64,000 bases of DNA from Paraneptunicella aestuarii (GCF_019900845.1 NZ_CP074570.1:1922001-1986000); one strand, 5' to 3'; counted from the stretch's first letter, positions 37,501 to 47,272 are shown. The notes: a model not told the origin generated them from the letters alone. Numbers and translations: made by a program.

Positions 37501-38528
37501 GTGCTGATTTTGCTGTAGTTAGAGACTGTACGCAAAGGTGCAGCCAATACTTCAGTTGGGTCAATACCTGGTTCTGCTTGTGGCAGAACATCACCGTGAG
37601 GGCCTTCCCATGGATAGCCGTCTTCGTTAGCGTACACACGATAGGTAAATTCGTTTGCATGTGCTACCTGATTATTACGGAATAACACTTTGCCATTGTT
37701 GGCTTGAATAACATAACTGTGGTTGATGCTATCCAGAGTTTCAGCTTGAGTAAGTGAAACTTCTACATAATAAGCGGCTTCCAGAGTGCCATTTACTTCA
37801 TAAAATACTTTCTTGGCACGAGGTTCACCAGCAACCTGTAATTCACCTGATTGGCTGGCAATAGAGAATACTTTGTAATCGCCTTTGTCAGCAGACTGAG
37901 TCAGGCTAACATTGGCTTTGCCATGGCTTAAATCTGCAATGGCTTTTTGTACTGCGCTTTCTGCAGAGCCAAAGTTTGCCAACATGCTAAGTAGTTTATT
38001 AGCCGGAGCTTTGTTAGCGAAATATCCAGAGCCTGCAACCAGGTTGTATTCTCTGTCCATCATGACATTGTATTCTTTATTGAATACTTCAATGCCTTGA
38101 ACCTGTTGACGATATTTTGCTACCACAGCACCGCGTTTGATGTCGTGCAAGTTTGCCAATACAGCTTGGTTGCCATCAGTGCTGTCGGCAGAAAAGCCTG
38201 TTAGGGCATTTAAATAATAGTTAGCGGCATAGGCTGTGCGCTGTTCTGGTTGAATCAAGGCTAAATCTGGTTTTGCTTGATTAACACCACCCCATACAAA
38301 GGTCGCTTTACCCAATTTAGAGTCAAACTGGCTTCGCATGCCTGTTTTAGTTTGTCGTTGAGCTAGTTCTTTTTGGAAAGCCAAGTCAGATTGGAATACT
38401 CGTTGAGTTGTGCTTGCCTGGTCGAAGTTTGCCGGAGAAACCAGTGTGCCGTTTGCAGCGTGGGCAGCTGAAGCAGAAAGTGCAGCTGTGACTAACGTTG
38501 CAACAAGTGTAGGACGGAACGTTTTCAT
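34524..38528 (-). CDS. Secreted M36 (fungalysin-type) metalloprotease with PA, Ig-like and GlyGly-CTERM regions
   Basis: 1334-residue exoprotease. In order: signal peptide (about 1-25); FTP propeptide; M36 catalytic region with HEWGH near residue 645 and downstream GEGWSDF; a PA domain inserted before it (VNPEAIQGKIAIIDRG, near 560); beta-sandwich modules; a PKD/cadherin-like domain (about 1200-1290); and a GlyGly-CTERM tail (DNGGTLPWYSVLLLPL then RRR), the sorting signal cut by rhombosortase after type II secretion. Start ATG 38528 is preferred over 38549 because AAGGAAAT precedes it and the signal peptide then begins properly. No rhombosortase gene is in the window. Confidence 0.92.
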   Translation of the reverse strand: MKTFRPTLVATLVTAALSASAAHAANGTLVSPANFDQASTTQRVFQSDLAFQKELAQRQTKTGMRSQFDSKLGKATFVWGGVNQAKPDLALIQPEQRTAYAANYYLNALTGFSADSTDGNQAVLANLHDIKRGAVVAKYRQQVQGIEVFNKEYNVMMDREYNLVAGSGYFANKAPANKLLSMLANFGSAESAVQKAIADLSHGKANVSLTQSADKGDYKVFSIASQSGELQVAGEPRAKKVFYEVNGTLEAAYYVEVSLTQAETLDSINHSYVIQANNGKVLFRNNQVAHANEFTYRVYANEDGYPWEGPHGDVLPQAEPGIDPTEVLAAPLRTVSNYSKISTNDPWLEEDATITSGNNVFSYADVIAPQGFNDGDYTAEITSPRTFDYQLNDQNRASNLTNGKAAIVNMFYINNFLHDWWYDHGFDEASGNAQLSNYGRGGVEGDPLEVQAQDYSGLNNANMYTPADGASPRMQQYLYNDKDATNGVDQALTITSHPALGLLSSTQLSSFGPAQYDLLSGEIARVDDGDAVSSGSVTDACEALVNPEAIQGKIAIIDRGSCTFTAKVLHAQEAGAIAAIVVNNSNDGSPAPMGGSDSTVTIPSVGLNYEEGHSIYALLDNHETVTAEMFSNFPLKDSSFDNGIIAHEWGHYIQNRLVGNANGLSNFQGRAMGEGWSDFHSMMFIVKDGDRNIDGNAEFMVPYATGTYVEDFYYGIRRVPYTPNMDINPLTFQHIEEGATPGDPIPGTSVASPHAPGEIWATVLWDVYVKMLNAHDFATAQTRMADYLVAGYKLTPVAPTYTEARDALLAAMYANDPADYALALSAFARRGMGYGAKSPDRNSNSLTGVEESTATQLSTYEASSVALDKNYDGVAMGYCSNDNILDVGETGTITVTIKNAGSEVLSGITAQLQVTSGQDVTFENDGIINFDDLDLFAEEISVPIKVTLNEAATADTLEIEVTFPELAENDDVVEPEAQKITTTVNMDFSPIAPSNNSATADMETIAALADLKQNVIFGGERAAATQSLDTINTGFFQIFNSENLGEQTMFLVNNSFQSDVAVETTSVEVGYGPDFSISFWHFYWLEQSYDGGVVEISVNGGEWVDVTELGGEFSHGYTGELASELPGRQTYTGINGDLATFAGNTETISFGDSLNGQTVRFRFRVVSDGAVADFGWNIDNVTFNNIISPAFFEVVAGDTFACDNSAPKLTLSDSISVNEGTTSSVSVSVTDRNADDTHTYMWEQTAGPAASLSGANTATLSFTPADVSAATTLTFQVTVSDGTDYTTSSVNVTVNDVPVTPQEPVTVKLDNGGTLPWYSVLLLPLVWLRRRTSK

Positions 38529-38984
38529 TATATTTCCTTCAAATGTCATCTATTTTGATAAACGTAAAAGTGGCTTTCTATTTATGCTTAAGAATTTCAA
38601 AATCGGACGTGAAATTCAGGATAGGTAGAAACAGAAAATAGAACTCGCCATGTTACGGAGACTAACTTTACCTCGCGGTAATTCAGAAATGCAATATTAC
38701 AGTTATATTTTTATTGGTATTCGAGAAACAAATTCAGCGTAAATTGTAATTAAATACGACAATGTATAAAAACCGCCCGTCCCAATAGATATTTTAGGTG
38801 ATTATTCTAACCTCAAGTAATGCTGTATTTATTTTCGGTTAAGCTTGTTTTATGTAGCTTCTATTATACGGTCATCATAATTAATTTTTATTAATTCCCA
38901 AATCATTGAATAAAAACATTTATTCCAATTACATGCGGGTTGGATATGCAAATGTTTCATGGTTGTGGGCGTCGATAAATTAGC
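38529..38984. other. Intergenic region, no gene seen
   Basis: A 456-base A/T-rich gap between the divergent protease and lipoprotein genes. Promoters must lie here, but I see no distinct operator, hairpin or small gene. Confidence 0.45.
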
Positions 38985-38993
38985 GTGAGAGTT

Positions 38994-39518
38994 ATGGATA
39001 TGAACAGGTTATTCTGGTTTTCTGGGTTAATGGCATTATGCGTTTTGCTGACGGCTTGTGAATCAAGCTCAACGTTGTCACAGGGGGATGATGCTGGGCG
39101 TGAAATAGCTAATGAAAAACCAGTGAAGAAAAATTCACAAAGGAAGTTAAGTGCTATGGGTAATGAGTTCAGTTTATTGATAAATAAAGGAAAGTTCCGT
39201 TATGGCGGTGGAGAGCTTCATGCTGGAGATCGGGTTTTTGATGTTCAATTAAATCAATGGGCTGTTGCAACTGGTGAGATTGTAGTTGTACTGCATGAAG
39301 ATAATGAAGGCATTCTTCGGCAATATTTTGAAGCGCATAGCCAGCCTGTTTCATACCATAAACTGGCCAACGCTATTTATGGTTTGCGCTTTGACAAGTC
39401 TCAGGACTTACTTGTTCATTATCAGGTGTTACAGCAGAATCAATCGGTAAAGCAATTGGAATTGCAATTACGTTATGATGGTAACTCTGGCGATAAAGCC
39501 ACTCGTGAATCGATGTGA
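38994..39518 (+). CDS. Predicted lipoprotein, unknown family
   Basis: About 174 residues with signal and lipobox LLTAC (Cys near residue 22 from this start). A Ser/Lys-rich linker is followed by a compact beta-rich domain (FRYGGGELHAGDRVFDVQLNQ, then VVVLHEDNEGI). The start is ATG 38994 or ATG 39000; a GTG at 38985 would add three residues. No homologue is recognised. Likely outer-membrane anchored. Confidence 0.65.
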   Translation: MDMNRLFWFSGLMALCVLLTACESSSTLSQGDDAGREIANEKPVKKNSQRKLSAMGNEFSLLINKGKFRYGGGELHAGDRVFDVQLNQWAVATGEIVVVLHEDNEGILRQYFEAHSQPVSYHKLANAIYGLRFDKSQDLLVHYQVLQQNQSVKQLELQLRYDGNSGDKATRESM

Positions 39519-39910
39519 ATAAAGAATAATCGGACATGTATATTGATGAACTAATAAGAATATATATCATGTAGCGCGTCTTGAAATTTCCTTTTGTGAT
39601 GAGGATCTGGTAAGACCATTTTAGTGTCTTTCGAATTAAGATTATGTCCGAAAGTAAATAGAGGACGCAGAGCTATTCTCTAGAATATTTTCTGTTGCAT
39701 AACACTTCCAAATAACAATCGCATTAGAGGATGAATATTTCATATCCATGCAATCTTTGAGTGGCCTTTCACATTATATGGAAACAAATATCCTAATAAA
39801 AAAGAGAATTTAGGCTTTTTGTTTTTAGTTGTTGTTGCTTTGTTGATAAAAAGCAACATTTATTTTACATGCTTGCACTAACATAATCGCAGCTAAAATT
39901 CGCTTTCGAT

Positions 39911-39984
39911 GTGAGTTCATTCGGGGACAAAGTTAATGCTTTGCTACCTTCTCACTTAACACCTAACGACAGTAATGAACTCAC
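39911..39984 (+). promoter_or_regulatory. Inverted repeat in the bkd operon leader
   Basis: GTGAGTTCATT (39911-39921) and AATGAACTCAC (39974-39984) are perfect 11-base complements separated by 52 bases, with an inner GTTAA/TTAAC pair (39932-39936, 39956-39960). The structure ends about 25 bases before the E1 alpha ATG and could sequester or shape the leader. The rest of the 490-base gap 39519-40008 shows no gene or other site I can name. Confidence 0.5.
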
Positions 39985-40008
39985 CTCTGGCACCCTAAGA
40001 GGCTAATA

Positions 40009-41196
40009 ATGAAAACAAGAAATCATTTGTCCAATGTTGGGATAGCACATCAGGTAGAGATTATCTCTAATGGTTTGCTCGACATCCCCATGCTGCAAAT
40101 TTTAAGTCCCGAAGGTCAGGTTCATGAAGCGGCTACCGAGCCCGCTCTTGATAAAGAAACCGCGCTAAAAATTTTCCACACAATGCAATATATCCGTGTA
40201 TTGGATGAGCGCATGATCGCCGCTCAACGTCAGGGACGTATTAGTTTCTACCTCGCTTGTACTGGTGAAGAGGCAAGTACCGTTGCCAGTGCTGCAGCTC
40301 TAAGCCCTGACGATATGATCATGTCTCAATATCGTGAGCAGGGCGCGTTAGCTTACCGTGGTTATACCACGGAAGAGTTTATGAACCAGATGTTCAGTAA
40401 CGAAAAAGAACCGAATAAAGGCCGTCAAATGCCTATTCATTACGGTGCTAAAGAACATAACTTTATGACCATTTCCTCTCCATTAGGCACTCAGATCCCA
40501 CAAGCTTCTGGCTATGCTTATGGGCAGAAAATGGCTGGCAAAGAAGCCATTACCATCTGTTATTTTGGTGAAGGTGCGGCCTCGGAAGGTGATTTTCATG
40601 CGGGATTGAATATGGCGGCAGTATTGAACTGCCCTGTTATTTTCTTCTGCCGTAACAATGGTTATGCCATTTCAACACCTGCCGAAGAACAGTTCAAAGG
40701 TGATGGTATTGCATCACGCGGAATTGGCTACGGTATTAAAACCATTCGTGTTGATGGCAATGATTTTCTTGCTGTTTATGCGGCGACTCAAAAAGCGCGT
40801 GAAATCGCATTAAGCGAAAATTGCCCCGTGCTGATTGAATCAATGAGCTACCGTTTGGCTGCTCACTCGACTTCGGACGATCCAACCGGTTATCGCTCTC
40901 GTGAAGAAGAAGCCAAGTGGCGTGAGAAAGATCCTATTGCCCGTATGGCTTTGTGGCTGACTGCGAAAGGCTGGCTGGATGAAAAAGCCAACGAGAAAGA
41001 AGTTGAATCTATGCGTCAGGACGTTTTACAAGAACTTAAGCGCGTTGAACAGGTTCCGGTTTGTAAGATCGATGAAATCGTTAACGATGTATACGACCAA
41101 GTGCCTTGGCATTTGAAAGAGCAGTTGACTGAATTGAAAGAGCACATCAGTAAGTATCCAGAGCAATATCCTAAAACATCAGGGAGAATCAACTAA
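40009..41196 (+). CDS. bkdA1: Branched-chain 2-oxo acid dehydrogenase E1 alpha subunit
   Basis: Thiamine-diphosphate-dependent decarboxylase subunit for the oxo acids of Leu, Ile and Val. The TPP motif reads [15 protein letters not shown] with NN about 30 residues later (FCRNNGYA). [15 protein letters not shown] and the phosphorylation-loop-like [16 protein letters not shown] are typical of the branched-chain rather than pyruvate enzyme. Length 395 is normal. The stop and the next start overlap (TAATG), so it is coupled to E1 beta. Confidence 0.93.
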   Translation: MKTRNHLSNVGIAHQVEIISNGLLDIPMLQILSPEGQVHEAATEPALDKETALKIFHTMQYIRVLDERMIAAQRQGRISFYLACTGEEASTVASAAALSPDDMIMSQYREQGALAYRGYTTEEFMNQMFSNEKEPNKGRQMPIHYGAKEHNFMTISSPLGTQIPQASGYAYGQKMAGKEAITICYFGEGAASEGDFHAGLNMAAVLNCPVIFFCRNNGYAISTPAEEQFKGDGIASRGIGYGIKTIRVDGNDFLAVYAATQKAREIALSENCPVLIESMSYRLAAHSTSDDPTGYRSREEEAKWREKDPIARMALWLTAKGWLDEKANEKEVESMRQDVLQELKRVEQVPVCKIDEIVNDVYDQVPWHLKEQLTELKEHISKYPEQYPKTSGRIN

Positions 41197-42173
41197 TGGC
41201 GACGATGAATATGTTGCAAGCTGTCAACAGCGCCCTGATGACAGCAATGGATCAAGACGAACGCGTCATGGTTTTTGGTGAAGACGTTGGTCACTTTGGT
41301 GGTGTATTCCGTGCCACCAGTAATTTGCAAGAAAAGTTCGGCAAGGGCAGAGTGTTTAATACTCCGCTGGTAGAGCAGGGCATTATTGGTTTCGCCAATG
41401 GGTTGGCGGCGCAAGGCTCAGTCCCTGTTGCCGAGATCCAGTTTGGTGATTATATCTTTCCGGCCTTTGACCAAATCGTGAATGAAACGGCGAAATGGCG
41501 TTATCGTTCAGGTGGTCAATTTTCCGTGGGTACGTTAACCATTCGCACACCATACGGCGGTGGTATTTCTGGTGGTCTTTATCATTCACAATCGCCTGAA
41601 GCCTTTTTCTCTCATTGCCCCGGTATCAAGATTGTCACGCCTCGTAACCCATACCAGGCAAAAGGATTGTTGTTGGCTTCTATCAGAGACGACAATCCGG
41701 TTCTATTTATGGAACCCAAGCGTTTATATCGTGCGTCTGTCGGTGAAGTACCTGAAGAAGACTATCAATTGCCATTAGGCAAAGCTGAAGTGGTAAAAGA
41801 AGGTTCTGATATCACTTTGTTGGCATGGGGCGCTCAAATGGAAGTTATCGAAAAGGCCGCTCTTATGGCTGAGAAAGATGGCATTTCCTGTGAGATTGTT
41901 GATTTACGTAGCATTTTGCCTTGGGACGCAGAAACGGTTTGCGAGTCAGTGCAAAAAACAGGTCGTTTATTGATTAATCACGAAGCGCCACAAACCAGTG
42001 GCTTTGCTGCCGAAATTGCAACGACAGTACAAGAAAAGTGTTTTCTGTATCTGGAGTCGCCTATTGCGCGTGTATGTGGCCTTGATACGCCTTATCCTCT
42101 GGCTCACGAAAAAGAATACATGCCAGATGAATTCAAGACCTACGAAGCTATTAAGCGCACAATGAACTACTAG
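41196..42173 (+). CDS. bkdA2: Branched-chain 2-oxo acid dehydrogenase E1 beta subunit
   Basis: Partner of E1 alpha in the alpha2-beta2 decarboxylase. 325 residues with the transketolase-like pyrimidine domain ([38 protein letters not shown]) and C-terminal domain ([28 protein letters not shown]). The catalytic Glu for TPP activation lies in AEIQFGDY. Fourteen bases separate it from the E2 gene. Confidence 0.94.
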   Translation: MATMNMLQAVNSALMTAMDQDERVMVFGEDVGHFGGVFRATSNLQEKFGKGRVFNTPLVEQGIIGFANGLAAQGSVPVAEIQFGDYIFPAFDQIVNETAKWRYRSGGQFSVGTLTIRTPYGGGISGGLYHSQSPEAFFSHCPGIKIVTPRNPYQAKGLLLASIRDDNPVLFMEPKRLYRASVGEVPEEDYQLPLGKAEVVKEGSDITLLAWGAQMEVIEKAALMAEKDGISCEIVDLRSILPWDAETVCESVQKTGRLLINHEAPQTSGFAAEIATTVQEKCFLYLESPIARVCGLDTPYPLAHEKEYMPDEFKTYEAIKRTMNY

Positions 42174-42186
42174 GTTGGGGTGAAAC

Positions 42187-43803
42187 ATGCGTAAAGATTT
42201 TATTTTGCCCGATATTGGTGAAGGTATCGTTGAATGTGAACTGGTTGAATGGTTAGTGGCTGAAGGCGACGATATTCTGGAAGACCAGCCTGTTGCAGAA
42301 GTCATGACCGATAAAGCGGTTGTGCAAATTCCTGCGATGTACTCCGGTAAAGTGGAAGAGCTTTACTACAAAAAAGGCGACATTGCCAAAGTGCATCAAC
42401 CTTTGTTTGCCATGAATTTAGGTGGAGAGAACCTGGGTGACGATCAAGGTGAACAGGCAAATGGTGTTGCAGTGAATGGTGCTTCTGTTGCATCCAGTTC
42501 CAGCAATGCCTCGGCTCAAGCAGAGCAAGTGACTTCTACGGAACAAACTGCGAGCTCCATCGAAGATTTCATTCTGCCTGATATAGGTGAAGGCATTGTG
42601 GAATGTGAACTGGTTAAATGGCATATCAGCGAAGGCGATATGATCAGCGAAGATCAACCTGTTGCGGAAGTCATGACTGACAAAGCCATGGTTGAGATCC
42701 CTGCCAAATACTCAGGTAAGGTCGTTAAGCTTTACTATCAGCAGGGTGAAATTGCCAAAGTGCATACGCCTATGTACAGCCTTGAAGTGGCTGGTGGTGT
42801 TACTGGTTCAAATGCTCAAGCGCCAGCTCAGGCTAAACCAGTCCAAGCCTGTGCTAATCAAACCGCTCAAGTTCCAGCGAATACTCGCCCGGGTAAGGCA
42901 TTAGCGAGCCCTGCGGTGCGTCGTCGTGCAAGAGAAATGGGCATTGATATTGCGTTGGTTGCTGGCAGCGGCAAAAAAGGCCGCGTAATGAAGGACGATT
43001 TGGTGAATTTCCAAAATGGTGGAGTGCAGGCATCAACTGCCAGCGCCACTCAGGAAACGCCAAAAGCAGTGACTTCAACACGAGGATTTACCTCAGGTGG
43101 CGTGCGCAAGGAGCCTATTCGTGGCGTGAAAGCGGCTATGGCAAAACAGATGACAGAATCTGTTTATACCATTCCTCATTTCAGCGTTAGCGATGAAGTG
43201 CACATGGATGCATTGATGATGACTCGTCAATTGCTTAAGCCGGATTTTGAAAAGCAGGACGTAAAGCTAACCTTTATGCCGTTTTTCATTAAAGCGATGT
43301 CGTTGGCACTGGAGAAGTTCCCCATTATCAATAGTCAGGTTAATGCAGATTGTACTGAAATAACCTACTTTGAAGACCACAACATTGGCATGGCGGTTGA
43401 CTCGAAAATCGGCCTGTTGGTTCCCAACATTAAAGGCGTGCAGAACTTGTCTTTGATGGAAGTTGCCAAGGAATGTAATCGCATTATTGAGCAAGCCAGA
43501 GAAGGTCGCTTGGGGCAAGATGACTTGCGTGGCGGTACGATTAGTATTTCTAACGTGGGCGTGATCGGCGGTACGGTTGCAGTGCCGGTGATCAATAAGC
43601 CAGAATCTGCCATTGTTGCTTTGGGTAAAATTCAGCGTTTACCACGTTTTGATGAGAACGATCAGGTTAAACCCGTTAATATTATGCATATTAGCTGGTC
43701 TGGCGATCATCGTATTATTGACGGTGCTACCATGGTTAAGTTCAACAACTTGTGGAAGTCTTATATTGAGAATCCTCTGACAATGTTGACTGAATTAAGA
43801 TAA
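42187..43803 (+). CDS. bkdB: Branched-chain 2-oxo acid dehydrogenase E2 (dihydrolipoyl acyltransferase), two lipoyl domains
   Basis: Core acyltransferase of the complex, 538 residues. Two lipoyl domains (about 1-80 and 120-200), each with VMTDKA (lipoyl Lys), are joined by Ala/Ser/Gln-rich linkers. A peripheral-subunit-binding domain follows (ASPAVRRRAREMGIDI, about 240-275), then the catalytic domain with SWSGDHRIIDGATM (catalytic His and Asp) near the C-terminus. The double lipoyl arrangement is unusual for bkd E2 outside marine gammaproteobacteria. No E3 (lpd) gene follows; E3 is presumably shared with other complexes. Confidence 0.94.
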   Translation: MRKDFILPDIGEGIVECELVEWLVAEGDDILEDQPVAEVMTDKAVVQIPAMYSGKVEELYYKKGDIAKVHQPLFAMNLGGENLGDDQGEQANGVAVNGASVASSSSNASAQAEQVTSTEQTASSIEDFILPDIGEGIVECELVKWHISEGDMISEDQPVAEVMTDKAMVEIPAKYSGKVVKLYYQQGEIAKVHTPMYSLEVAGGVTGSNAQAPAQAKPVQACANQTAQVPANTRPGKALASPAVRRRAREMGIDIALVAGSGKKGRVMKDDLVNFQNGGVQASTASATQETPKAVTSTRGFTSGGVRKEPIRGVKAAMAKQMTESVYTIPHFSVSDEVHMDALMMTRQLLKPDFEKQDVKLTFMPFFIKAMSLALEKFPIINSQVNADCTEITYFEDHNIGMAVDSKIGLLVPNIKGVQNLSLMEVAKECNRIIEQAREGRLGQDDLRGGTISISNVGVIGGTVAVPVINKPESAIVALGKIQRLPRFDENDQVKPVNIMHISWSGDHRIIDGATMVKFNNLWKSYIENPLTMLTELR

Positions 43804-43826
43804 TTTCAACCGTAAATATGTATTTT

Positions 43827-43852
43827 AAAAGCCCGTTTCGACGGGCTTTTTG
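43827..43852 (+). terminator. Rho-independent terminator of the bkd operon
   Basis: AAAAGCCCGT pairs with ACGGGCTTTT around a short loop, followed by TTTGC. It stands 23 bases after the E2 stop. Confidence 0.92.
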
Positions 43853-43900
43853 CTATCATGCCACTAACTTGTTTAACGCTGAACTAACGTTGAATTACCT

Positions 43901-45733
43901 GTGCCTCTATCCAATTTAAAACATTTCTACATTCCTGAAGAACAGTCGATTTATTTGCTGTCGCATAAGGATGCAAAAAAGCTCAAAGAATGGCTGCAAC
44001 TCTGTATTGATCAGTTGCAAAGCCAGGGTTTTAAACAAATAAAAATGATTGGTAAGGGAGCCTTTGGTTTTGCTTTTGCTGGCTTGTCTCCAGATCTTCG
44101 GGAATTAGTCTTTAAGTTTTCTCGTCCGGATTTACCTCAACATGTTCAAGATAGATTAGAAGATGAAGCCTTCATGTTGAGCAATGTTGACCATCCTCAT
44201 GTGCCCAGATTAGTTGAGTTTTTTCGTAAAAGTAATCAGTCCATTCTGGTGATGGAAAGAGCTCGCGGCGAGGATTTGGAAAAGGTTTCACTACGTCGAG
44301 GGCCGTTGGAACCGCGCCTTGTTGTCAAAATTGCCGCGCAACTTACCGACATTTTGCATACGCTACGAAGCTTTAGTCAGAACGATCATCTGAAACCCAT
44401 CGTGCATGGGGATATTAAGCCATCCAATATTGTATTTGACGAAGAAAATGAACAGATCGGATTGATTGATTGGGGTTCTTCCGTGTTCGCACAGATGGAT
44501 GCTGATGGGCAGTACGTGGCGAACAACATCATGGATTTAATGTCTGGCGATTTGCAGCAAACCAATGCCCGTTTGGGCGATGTTTATTTTATTGGCGAAG
44601 AGCAGCTAAACGGAGAATTGTCTTCGCCCAGATTTGATGAGCAGGGTATGGCGAGTACCTTGTACGCACTGGCTTCGGGGCAATCTTGTCGTTTTGGTAA
44701 CCGGGTTATTCGCCCTAATTCTTTGGGCTTACCAAGGGAAATGGCAGAAGTGCTCAGCTTGATGTTGGGAGACGATCCTAAAAAGCGTCGAGAAGCCGGG
44801 GACTATATGATGCGCAATATGCGTTTTATGAAGAATATGGTGTTTGCCGAATTGCCTTATGTGTCGATGGCGACATTAATTCCTTCTCGTCATCATGCGG
44901 AATATAAGGAAATTGACACGGTTGTATACAGTTCGCGTAAGTCTTTCTTGCGCGAGGAAAACTATCATGCCGATTTGCATTATGTGAACGACGCACAGTT
45001 TGATCGCTATTATAAGAATTTCATGCAGGGTATGGGAGAAACGGAAAAAGCCTTTGTCTCGGAAGTTTCCAGACTGGGTAAATACCCTGTTGTGGGTGGA
45101 ATTGTGGTGCGCTGGTCTGCTGATGGCGTGTACATTGATTCCAGTTTAAACCTGTATGATAAAAGCGTGAAATCGTCTTTTGATTCTTCGGTGAACAATG
45201 TGGTTCAACTGGCTCGTGCCATTCATCGAGAAGGTATATTCAAAAGCTGTATGTTTAACGCCCGTGACACTTTACATATTGATCGCGACGACGAGAATTG
45301 TCCCTTCATTCCCGAGCCAGGAATGCGTATCCCTTATGAAAAAAGTGCCGTGTCTACGGTAGATGATGAAAGCCGTATGCATTCCTATTTTGAAGATGGG
45401 GCAGATCCTGATGAGCTGTTGGCTTTGCCGGAAGAGATTATGGTCATTATTCGACAGTTGAATAACATTCATCATACCGGATGTATTATCTTTGAAGCCT
45501 TGGAAACGCACCTGAAAATCCATAGTTATTACAAGTTGCTGGATCTTGCCAGAGAGCATGAGTTTGAAGCTTGTTTGCGAAAGTTAGTGACCTTGGTTCC
45601 CAAAATTGAAGGGATCGGGATTTCAGGCTTCATGAAATTACCGTTCAAAGACACGCGCTTTTTTGAACATCAGGCTCATCTTCCGGATAAGTTTTATCCC
45701 CGAGATCCAAGAGGCTTGCAAAGCCGCACTTGA
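43901..45733 (+). CDS. Ser/Thr protein kinase with uncharacterised C-terminal domain
   Basis: 610 residues. The kinase domain (about 40-320) has a Gly-rich loop GKGAFGFAF (51-59), ATP Lys72 (VFKF), catalytic loop HGDIKPSN (169-176) and DWG in place of DFG (190-192). All catalytic residues are present, so it should be active. The second half (about 330-600) shows no recognisable domain; it is soluble, with no transmembrane span or PASTA repeats. Start is GTG 43901. It stands alone after the bkd terminator. The substrate is unknown. Confidence 0.8.
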   Translation: MPLSNLKHFYIPEEQSIYLLSHKDAKKLKEWLQLCIDQLQSQGFKQIKMIGKGAFGFAFAGLSPDLRELVFKFSRPDLPQHVQDRLEDEAFMLSNVDHPHVPRLVEFFRKSNQSILVMERARGEDLEKVSLRRGPLEPRLVVKIAAQLTDILHTLRSFSQNDHLKPIVHGDIKPSNIVFDEENEQIGLIDWGSSVFAQMDADGQYVANNIMDLMSGDLQQTNARLGDVYFIGEEQLNGELSSPRFDEQGMASTLYALASGQSCRFGNRVIRPNSLGLPREMAEVLSLMLGDDPKKRREAGDYMMRNMRFMKNMVFAELPYVSMATLIPSRHHAEYKEIDTVVYSSRKSFLREENYHADLHYVNDAQFDRYYKNFMQGMGETEKAFVSEVSRLGKYPVVGGIVVRWSADGVYIDSSLNLYDKSVKSSFDSSVNNVVQLARAIHREGIFKSCMFNARDTLHIDRDDENCPFIPEPGMRIPYEKSAVSTVDDESRMHSYFEDGADPDELLALPEEIMVIIRQLNNIHHTGCIIFEALETHLKIHSYYKLLDLAREHEFEACLRKLVTLVPKIEGIGISGFMKLPFKDTRFFEHQAHLPDKFYPRDPRGLQSRT

Positions 45734-45861
45734 TTTACTCTGATCCGCTATAATTTATCTCAAGATTTTAAGGTATGATGCGTGAGTTGTGAGTTGTGAG
45801 TGAAGGTGATTGCTTTTATGACTCGCAAGAAACAAGACTTGATTATGTACGGAGGTTTATT

Positions 45862-46728
45862 GTGCAAGAACCCAAGTTAGCTGAGCTGTTAACCCTTGAG
45901 AAGTTAGACGAAGGGTTTTATCGGGGAAAGAGTTGGGATTTGGGTTTTCGAGCCTTGTTTGGTGGTCAGGTGATGGGACAGTCTTTAGCGGCTGCTCAGT
46001 ACACCGTTGCTGAAAATTTATCGTGCCATTCTTTCCATTGTTATTTCATTCTGCCGGGTGATGTTTCCGCGCCTGTATTGTATCAGGTGGAAAATGTTCG
46101 TGATGGTCGTAGTTTTTCAACTCGTCGAACCAAAGCGATCCAACATGGCAAGGTTATTTTTGATTCTATGTCTTCATTTCAGGTACAGGAAAAAGGCATG
46201 GAGCACCAAACTTTTCAATTACCCGATGATATTCCTCCGCCCGAGGACATTGAACCAGATATTAAGGGGATGGAACATCCCGATGCCAAAATATCCATGT
46301 CTTTACGTGAAAAGCTGATTTATCACAAACCGATTGATTTGCGTTCAGTGAAAAGCGCTACAAATTATAAAGATGCTAAGCGCTATACCTGGATGCGCTT
46401 AAAAGAACCAGTGGAGCATAATAATTTGATGCATCAAACGGCGTTGTCTTATGCGTCGGATTATCATTTATTGTTAACTTCACTTCAGCCTCATGGTGTT
46501 TCACCGAACGATAAAGACTTGCGTTTGGCGACCATTGACCATGCGGTCTGGTTCCATTATCCGCTCGATTTCAATGAGTGGCATTTGTACTGTGTTGATT
46601 CTCCTAGTGCAGGTGGGGCTCGCGGTTATGTGCGTGGTCAGTTTTTCGATCGTCACGGTAAATTGGTTGCTTCCACTACACAGGAAGGTTTGATTCGAAT
46701 GGTGGGCGATAAAGCCATTAAAAGTTAA
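45862..46728 (+). CDS. tesB: Acyl-CoA thioesterase II
   Basis: Hydrolyses acyl-CoA esters to free acid and CoA in the cytoplasm. The double hot-dog protein shows FRALFGGQVMGQSLAAA near the start, the HSFHCYFILPGD segment, and the C-terminal catalytic region with ATIDHAVWFHYP and DSPSAGGARGYVRGQF. GTG 45862 is chosen over an in-frame GTG at 45796 because CGGAGG stands 8 bases upstream and the resulting 288 residues match E. coli TesB (286). Codon use is like its neighbours. Confidence 0.92.
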   Translation: MQEPKLAELLTLEKLDEGFYRGKSWDLGFRALFGGQVMGQSLAAAQYTVAENLSCHSFHCYFILPGDVSAPVLYQVENVRDGRSFSTRRTKAIQHGKVIFDSMSSFQVQEKGMEHQTFQLPDDIPPPEDIEPDIKGMEHPDAKISMSLREKLIYHKPIDLRSVKSATNYKDAKRYTWMRLKEPVEHNNLMHQTALSYASDYHLLLTSLQPHGVSPNDKDLRLATIDHAVWFHYPLDFNEWHLYCVDSPSAGGARGYVRGQFFDRHGKLVASTTQEGLIRMVGDKAIKS

Positions 46729-46750
46729 TAAACGATTTAAGGAGTAAGTA

Positions 46751-47272
46751 GTGCTCTATTCTTTGGCAGATAAGAAAGTGCAAAAGGCTGAAACGGCCTA
46801 TTGTGCCCCAGGCAGTCATGTAATTGGTGATGTTATTTTGGAGGCTCAAAGCAGTGTGTGGTTTAACGCTGTGGTGAGAGGGGATTGCGATACCATCACT
46901 ATTGGTGAAGGAACCAATGTACAAGACGGTTCAATACTTCACACCGATCCGGGTTATCCACTTACTCTTGGCAAAGGGGTGACTGTAGGACATAAAGTAA
47001 TGCTGCATGGTTGTAGCGTTGGTGATTATTCGTTGATTGGCATTAATGCCGTTGTGCTTAACGGTGCCAAAATTGGAAAACATTGTGTTATTGGCGCCAA
47101 TGCTCTTGTGACCGAAGGCATGGAAGTTCCTGATGGTTCAATGGTAGTTGGAACACCCGGAAAAGTGGTGAAACAGCTTTCTGATGAGCAGAAAAAAGGC
47201 TTGGAAGCCTCAGCGAAACATTACATTGATAATGCCCAGCTGTTTATGAATTCACTAAAACCACAAGAGTAA
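46751..47272 (+). CDS. Gamma-class carbonic anhydrase-like protein (YrdA/PaaY type)
   Basis: Left-handed beta-helix hexapeptide-repeat protein, 173 residues. Zinc ligand His residues are seen in SILHTDPG and [10 protein letters not shown], with the RGDCDTI start and the helical C-terminus typical of the family. Members bind zinc, and some act as carbonic anhydrases or acyl-CoA thioesterases. GTG start with AGGAG 8 bases upstream. Lies 22 bases after tesB, so probably co-transcribed. Exact activity uncertain. Confidence 0.9.
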   Translation: MLYSLADKKVQKAETAYCAPGSHVIGDVILEAQSSVWFNAVVRGDCDTITIGEGTNVQDGSILHTDPGYPLTLGKGVTVGHKVMLHGCSVGDYSLIGINAVVLNGAKIGKHCVIGANALVTEGMEVPDGSMVVGTPGKVVKQLSDEQKKGLEASAKHYIDNAQLFMNSLKPQE

